DNA of 10,602 nt from Robiginitomaculum sp. Lineage in GTDB: Bacteria; Pseudomonadota; Alphaproteobacteria; Caulobacterales; Maricaulaceae. The position numbers and the translations under genes are program-made. Under the pieces are notes generated by a model that saw only the letters and a list, made by a program, of their open reading frames with translations, made no database searches and was not told where the DNA came from. Where the stretch lies: positions 1 to 10,602 of the forward strand of contig JAKIUV010000090.1 in assembly GCA_021647375.1 (NCBI GenBank). The letters are read 5' to 3'. Below, piece after piece: positions 6,650 through 10,602 of the stretch; position 1 is the stretch's first letter; each line of letters opens with the position of its first letter.

Positions 6650-6915
6650 AAGATTTGCGGGAAAGCTATTAGGCTCCTTAAGGTTATCGCATATGCTAAT
6701 TGTGTTTAGTAAATTACGAGAAAATTAGGCATAATCCGTGGCGCATTGCGCCCCGCAAAGGCTGGCGGCAAGAGCGATTAAAATAATGTCACTTAGACTG
6801 TGATGAACATTGGCCGCTCGCGGATTGGGAAGGTTGGATATGAGGGAGATAGCCTCTCTTCTTGGCCTGAGGATTTCGGAATACTCTAATCCGGGCCACG
6901 TACTGATTTGATGAA
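6650..6915. other. Gap between convergent rbfA and folE
   Basis: No gene is supported in these 266 bases. They contain a small hairpin, GGCGC-ATT-GCGCC (6740-6752), without a following T-run. The 12-mer ATTAGGCTCCTT (6668-6679) is also present in the left arm of the repeat at 6137-6148, and CAAAGGCT (6756-6763) recurs just after that repeat (6217-6224). These may be relics of a decayed repeat or chance. No convincing intrinsic terminator for either flanking gene was found. Confidence 0.5.
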
Positions 6916-7467
6916 TTATCCTTCAATCAACCGGAAGAACTCCAAACGCGGTGCGGTCTCTAGGAAATGTCCGTCGAGGGCACTGGAAATCATTCTGTGC
7001 GGTGTCTGAATACCGCGCATGGTCATACAGAGATGCTCACCTTTGGCGTAAACCGCGACATCATTCGTGCCTAATATGGCGCGCACTTCCCCCGATATAT
7101 CCGATACGAGTTGCTCTTGCAGGGTTAATTTATGAGCATGCTTGTGAGCGATGCGGGCGAATTTCGAGAGGCCAAGCACCTTGTCGCTGGCGATATAGGC
7201 GATAGATACATCACACCAAAACGGCAACATATGGTGCTCGCACATAGACCAGACCCGCATACCCGTGACACAAACCATCTGATTATGCTTAACCGCACTA
7301 AATGTGGTATCGAGTTTACCGGGTTCGTACTCGATAAATTCGCGCCAGAAATTGGCGATGCGGCGTGGTGTTTCCTTGAGGCCCTCCCGGTCAGGGTCAT
7401 CCCCAAGTGCTATCAAAAGCTCTCGCACCAATGATTTAATCTTGGCGTGGTCTATTTTCTTGCTCAT
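6916..7467 (-). CDS. folE: GTP cyclohydrolase I (type IA)
   Basis: FolE converts GTP to 7,8-dihydroneopterin triphosphate, the first step of tetrahydrofolate synthesis and also a source for queuosine precursors. The 183-residue protein shows the zinc site: Cys76 and His79 in MCEHHMLPF (75-83), and Cys147 in GEHLCMTMRG (143-152). The 71-residue gap between the cysteines equals that of the E. coli enzyme (Cys110, Cys181). GLSKFARI (99-106) and TLQEQL (115-120) match family segments. It is shorter than the 222-residue E. coli protein, mainly at the N-terminus. AGGA lies six bases before the ATG. The start is 11 bases after the DUF1499 stop, so it is probably the last gene of the minus-strand set. 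Confidence 0.96.
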   Translation of the reverse strand: MSKKIDHAKIKSLVRELLIALGDDPDREGLKETPRRIANFWREFIEYEPGKLDTTFSAVKHNQMVCVTGMRVWSMCEHHMLPFWCDVSIAYIASDKVLGLSKFARIAHKHAHKLTLQEQLVSDISGEVRAILGTNDVAVYAKGEHLCMTMRGIQTPHRMISSALDGHFLETAPRLEFFRLIEG

Positions 7468-7478
7468 TATTTATCCTG

Positions 7479-7916
7479 CTAATCTTGATCGAGTGCGGCA
7501 CGAATCGCCTCAACTCTAGTCCTATTTACGCCGTTATCCGAATACCCTACGCGCGAAGCAGAACGGATTTGAACACGGCCATCGCCGAGGCGAACCTCTA
7601 CATCATCAACAAATTTGAAAATACCGGAGGTAAATTCCGCAGACACATAGTTGTCTTGGGAACTGGTAATGGCTCCGCCGAGAGATACAATGGCGGCTTT
7701 CACATTATCCAAAGAATTGGTGTTCAGTGGGCTGATTTTAACTTCATCCGGCGTCCCCTCTTCGCTATTGACACAGTTTGGCTTTCCAGAACATGGTGCC
7801 AACCTGCCGTCAACCAAACCGATTGCAGATCCATTTTGAGATTTTTTGCCAAGTAAGAAGAATGCGATCATGACGAATGCTACCGATCCAATAATTATAT
7901 AAGCTGCGAATTTCAT
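7479..7916 (-). CDS. DUF1499 family protein with N-terminal membrane anchor
   Basis: The 145-residue protein begins with one hydrophobic segment (about 4-22) followed by GKK, so it is probably anchored in the inner membrane with the rest in the periplasm. The remainder matches what I know of DUF1499: LAPCSGKPNCV (39-49), with cysteines 42 and 48 that could form a disulfide or bind metal, then AEFTSGIFKFVDDVEVRL (93-110) and IRSASRVGYSDNGVNRTRVEAIRAAL (117-142). The molecular function is unknown. AGGGA sits six bases before the ATG. It lies 51 bases downstream of the patatin gene and 11 bases upstream of folE on the same strand, with no terminator evident, so the three are probably co-transcribed. 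Confidence 0.85.
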   Translation of the reverse strand: MKFAAYIIIGSVAFVMIAFFLLGKKSQNGSAIGLVDGRLAPCSGKPNCVNSEEGTPDEVKISPLNTNSLDNVKAAIVSLGGAITSSQDNYVSAEFTSGIFKFVDDVEVRLGDGRVQIRSASRVGYSDNGVNRTRVEAIRAALDQD

Positions 7917-7967
7917 GTGGTGTCCCTAATGTGTTTTCGCCAACTTATACCAAATGCACACAAAACC

Positions 7968-10181
7968 CTAGAAAAAACTGCCGATTGAAAAATACAGAGA
8001 CGCATTGCCTTTATCATTATAGCCGACACCAACGAATACTGGACCCAAGGGTGATTTCATGCCTGCAAAAACACTGCTTGCATAAATCGCCTGATCAAGG
8101 CTGATTTTATCAAAGGATTGATAGACATTCCCCGCCTCTAAAGACGCCCCAATATAGAGCGGAAAATCAAACAATGTTGCTTTCTCGTTCAAACGGTAAA
8201 AATATGTACCTAGTACCATAGCCGCATACTGCCCGGATATTTCATCCTCACTAAACCCAGATAGCGATAAAAAACCACCAAGGTTTGATGTGCCAATAAG
8301 GTTAGCATCCCTGCCTGTTGCACCGCTGAGACGCGTGCCAATTCCGAGGGTATGTCGCCCAGAAGTGAACGGCTTAAACGCGTTTAGGCTGGACTGGTTA
8401 TACTGGGTATCCCCACCCAAAAAAGTGTCGTGGATTTGGTACTCTGCTATAACCAATGTCCCCTTTGTAGGAAATGAAAGACTGTCCAAAGTATCTATTG
8501 TTGCGCGCGCCAAGATGAAACTGTCATCGAGTTTGAAAGAACTGATCCCGAGAGAATTATCGGTAAAACTGAGTTTAATTTTGGACTTGGTGACGCCGCC
8601 GCGCAATTCTCCCCAGCGACCAAACAACATGCCGCCTTGGGCGCTTGCACCAACGCCCAGTGTTTTAATATCGCCGCGCCGCCTATCTTGATCATCAAAA
8701 AACTCACTCTTATCCCTCAATAAAAACAAGGACGGTTCCACGAAAAACCTTTGCTTCGCGCCGATTGGTTGGTGGAATTCCGAGATACCTTCTAGCGTAT
8801 CGCCAAGCGTAATCTCGGCGCGCCACTCCCCACCCCATTGATTGACCTGCGGTTTGGTGTAGGAAACACCCAATTTAAACGACGACGTGTTTTCTAAATT
8901 AGAATCCAGTTGTACCCCGAATTTAAAATACCCGTCACTACTTTCATTAACTTTTCCGTCTATTAACAAAACGCTTTGCCCATCTTGTTCTTCAATTTTA
9001 TAGGTAATCCGGTCATACAGACCGTCGCCGTAGAGGCGGTCAATATCCCGGTTAAGCCTTGCTGGATCAAATATTTCGCCGGGTTTAACAGAAATGCCTG
9101 AACGCAAGATTGTGTCCGAAAGTTTCGAATTTTGTGTAATATGTACCTCGTTAATAACGGGCCTCTTTTGGGGCACTGCCAGTCGAGACAAAAGATGCTG
9201 CAACCATGCGCGGTCATCAAGACGAAGTGCTACCAGTTTCGGCAAAACCTGCCGAGCCGCTATGGCACCCTGTTCAGACATATTGGCCGCTTGGTCAAAA
9301 CTAGCAGCGCTCATACCCTCTAAAATTGGTTCTATCAACACGTCGTCCTTTGTCAGAGAATCTATACGAATTTGGGTATTTGCCTTGGTGAGAATAATTT
9401 GTGTCTGACGCAAAACCTCTATGAAATTCCCGATTTCTCCAGCCGGTTTTGGATCCGTGCCCACATTAACAACAATGACAATATCTGCGCCCATAGCCCG
9501 CGCCAAGTCAACTGGCACATTATTGACCAAACCACCGTCTATTAAATGTTTGCCGTCCCGTTCTACTGGCGGGATAAGCCCGGGTATTGCCATAGATGCA
9601 AAGACCGCCGAAGCTAGATCCCCATCCTCCATCACGACTGCTTCACCCGTACCGAGATCGGTCGCTACCAATTTAAACGGGATAGGCAAGTCTTCAAATT
9701 TGCCTATAGACCTGGTTTCAGATAATAAATTAGACAGTTCCAAAAACAGGTTTTGCCCTTGTATTATCCCTTGGGGTAAAATAATTTTACCGTCTTTGAA
9801 AGTGACTTTGTAGTCGGTTAGAAACCCAAATTCATCTGCCTTACGCCGAAATGTCGAACGACTGCGCGCGGTTTTATCGTTAAAGACACTGTGCCAATCC
9901 ATCTCTGTTGTGATGTTTTCAAGCTCGTCCGCGCTATACCCAGACGCATAAAGCGCCCCGACAATCGCCCCCATAGACGTACCCGCAACCACATCGACAG
10001 GGATTTGGTTTTCTTCCAAAACCCGGATAACCCCCACATGGGCAAGTCCTTTAGCCCCACCGCCACCGAGAACCAAACCAACAGTGGGTCTGTCCTTGGT
10101 TTTATGGCTAGTTTGCGCAGAAACGCTGATACTACCAAACAAAATGACGACCAATAAAAATGATAATAATGTGCGAATCAT
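7968..10181 (-). CDS. Patatin-like phospholipase with POTRA and outer-membrane beta-barrel (PlpD-like, type Vd)
   Basis: The 737-residue protein starts with a Sec signal peptide (about 1-22, ending SVSA). The patatin domain (about 31-320) has the oxyanion loop GGGGAKG (39-45), the nucleophile Ser69 in GTSMG (67-71) and the catalytic Asp215 in DGG (215-217), so the Ser-Asp dyad is intact. Residues about 341-410 look like a POTRA domain (INEVHITQNSKL ... RDIDRLYGDGLYDRI). The rest (about 415-737) alternates short amphipathic strands and ends in Phe, as outer-membrane barrels do. The same architecture and a similar length are known for Pseudomonas PlpD (728 residues), a type Vd autotransporter with lipase activity. 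Whether the patatin domain is released or stays attached cannot be told. The ribosome binding site is weak (TGGA, six bases before ATG). It is the first gene of the minus-strand set. Confidence 0.9.
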   Translation of the reverse strand: MIRTLLSFLLVVILFGSISVSAQTSHKTKDRPTVGLVLGGGGAKGLAHVGVIRVLEENQIPVDVVAGTSMGAIVGALYASGYSADELENITTEMDWHSVFNDKTARSRSTFRRKADEFGFLTDYKVTFKDGKIILPQGIIQGQNLFLELSNLLSETRSIGKFEDLPIPFKLVATDLGTGEAVVMEDGDLASAVFASMAIPGLIPPVERDGKHLIDGGLVNNVPVDLARAMGADIVIVVNVGTDPKPAGEIGNFIEVLRQTQIILTKANTQIRIDSLTKDDVLIEPILEGMSAASFDQAANMSEQGAIAARQVLPKLVALRLDDRAWLQHLLSRLAVPQKRPVINEVHITQNSKLSDTILRSGISVKPGEIFDPARLNRDIDRLYGDGLYDRITYKIEEQDGQSVLLIDGKVNESSDGYFKFGVQLDSNLENTSSFKLGVSYTKPQVNQWGGEWRAEITLGDTLEGISEFHQPIGAKQRFFVEPSLFLLRDKSEFFDDQDRRRGDIKTLGVGASAQGGMLFGRWGELRGGVTKSKIKLSFTDNSLGISSFKLDDSFILARATIDTLDSLSFPTKGTLVIAEYQIHDTFLGGDTQYNQSSLNAFKPFTSGRHTLGIGTRLSGATGRDANLIGTSNLGGFLSLSGFSEDEISGQYAAMVLGTYFYRLNEKATLFDFPLYIGASLEAGNVYQSFDKISLDQAIYASSVFAGMKSPLGPVFVGVGYNDKGNASLYFSIGSFF

Positions 10182-10211
10182 TGCGAATCCATAGATATTT
10201 TAGCGCACCGT

Positions 10212-10240
10212 ATTTTCTCAAGGTTAACGCAGTGTTGCAA
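10212..10240 (-). promoter_or_regulatory. Candidate promoter of the patatin-DUF1499-folE set
   Basis: On the minus strand TTGCAA (10240-10235) is followed after 17 bases by GAAAAT (10217-10212). Each matches the sigma70 consensus at four of six positions. Transcription would start near 10205, giving a leader of about 24 bases. The fit is moderate, and this is the only pair with good spacing that I found in the 101-base divergent region. Confidence 0.3.
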
Positions 10241-10282
10241 AATTGTATTGTGACAAAGCAGTAAATGTGACAAGAGGCGGCC

Positions 10283-10602
10283 ATGGTAGACCTAAAATCA
10301 GAACTTTTGATGCCTGCGGGCAATCTCGACAAGCTTAAAACGGCGGTGCTATACGGTGCGGACGCCATTTATCTCGGTACGCCCGATATGTCCCTCCGGA
10401 CTAAATCCGAGTTTTCCTTGGAGCAAATCCGCGAGGGCATCGAATTTGCTCATGCGCGCGGCAAGCGGATTTATCTGACGCTCAACCTGTTTTCCCACAA
10501 TAAAGACGTGCCGAAACTTGAAGAATATGTAGAGACTATCAAAGAATTATCGCCCGACGGTGTTATTATCGCCGACCCCGGCGTGTTCCAATATGTCAAA
10601 AC
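10283..10602 (+). CDS. U32 family protein (peptidase U32 / tRNA- or rRNA-hydroxylation type), N-terminal part
   Basis: The frame is open from the ATG at 10283 to the window end (106 complete codons), so only the N-terminus is visible. It matches the U32 family closely: ELLMPAGNLDKLKTAVLYGA (7-26) followed by DAIYLG, then SLRTKSEF, LTLNLFSHNKD, and PDGVIIADPGVF near the edge. The overall pattern, especially the SLRxKxxF and PDGxIxxDPG segments, recalls the YegQ/TrhP branch, whose members are involved in prephenate-dependent hydroxylation of tRNA uridine 34. Other U32 proteins act on 23S rRNA or ubiquinone synthesis, so the subfamily stays open. AAGAGG (10272-10277) lies five bases before the ATG. 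It is divergent from the patatin gene. Confidence 0.88.
   Translation, partial: MVDLKSELLMPAGNLDKLKTAVLYGADAIYLGTPDMSLRTKSEFSLEQIREGIEFAHARGKRIYLTLNLFSHNKDVPKLEEYVETIKELSPDGVIIADPGVFQYVK

Overview
The window reads as chromosomal DNA of an alphaproteobacterium with near-balanced base composition. Three things point that way: a YlxR (DUF448) domain fused to an L7Ae/L30e-like RNA-binding domain between nusA and infB, the N-terminal layout of IF2 (basic 'SQGRTK' segment followed by a long Ala/Lys/Glu helix), and the order rimP-nusA-ylxR/L7Ae-infB-rbfA. A lineage near Maricaulales/Hyphomonadales is possible, but this is only an impression.

Left part (1-6649, + strand): a probable divergent gene begins at the very left edge. 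Then come a good sigma70-type promoter (176-204) and a short leader RNA with two successive hairpins, the second a textbook intrinsic terminator (244-269). After it runs the transcription/translation operon: rimP (30S maturation), nusA (elongation/termination factor), a YlxR-L7Ae RNA-binding protein, infB (IF2) and rbfA (30S maturation). rimP and the ylxR gene both appear to use TTG starts. The first three genes are tightly coupled (1-nt and 4-nt overlaps). infB and rbfA are each preceded by a repeat-bearing spacer: a 23-bp tandem repeat before infB and a double-hairpin palindromic element before rbfA. The latter artificially extends the rbfA reading frame. truB, a common next gene, does not follow rbfA; a 266-bp gap with no convincing gene follows instead.

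Right part (6916-10181, - strand): a likely co-transcribed set, read right to left, of a PlpD-like (type Vd) patatin phospholipase with POTRA and outer-membrane beta-barrel, a small membrane-anchored DUF1499 protein, and folE (GTP cyclohydrolase I). It converges on rbfA. At the right edge a U32-family protein begins divergently on the + strand and is cut by the window end.

Overall this is mainly a housekeeping region. The parts worth a second look are the rimP leader attenuator, the two repeat elements inside the operon, and a few gene-level oddities. I see no undescribed multi-gene system.
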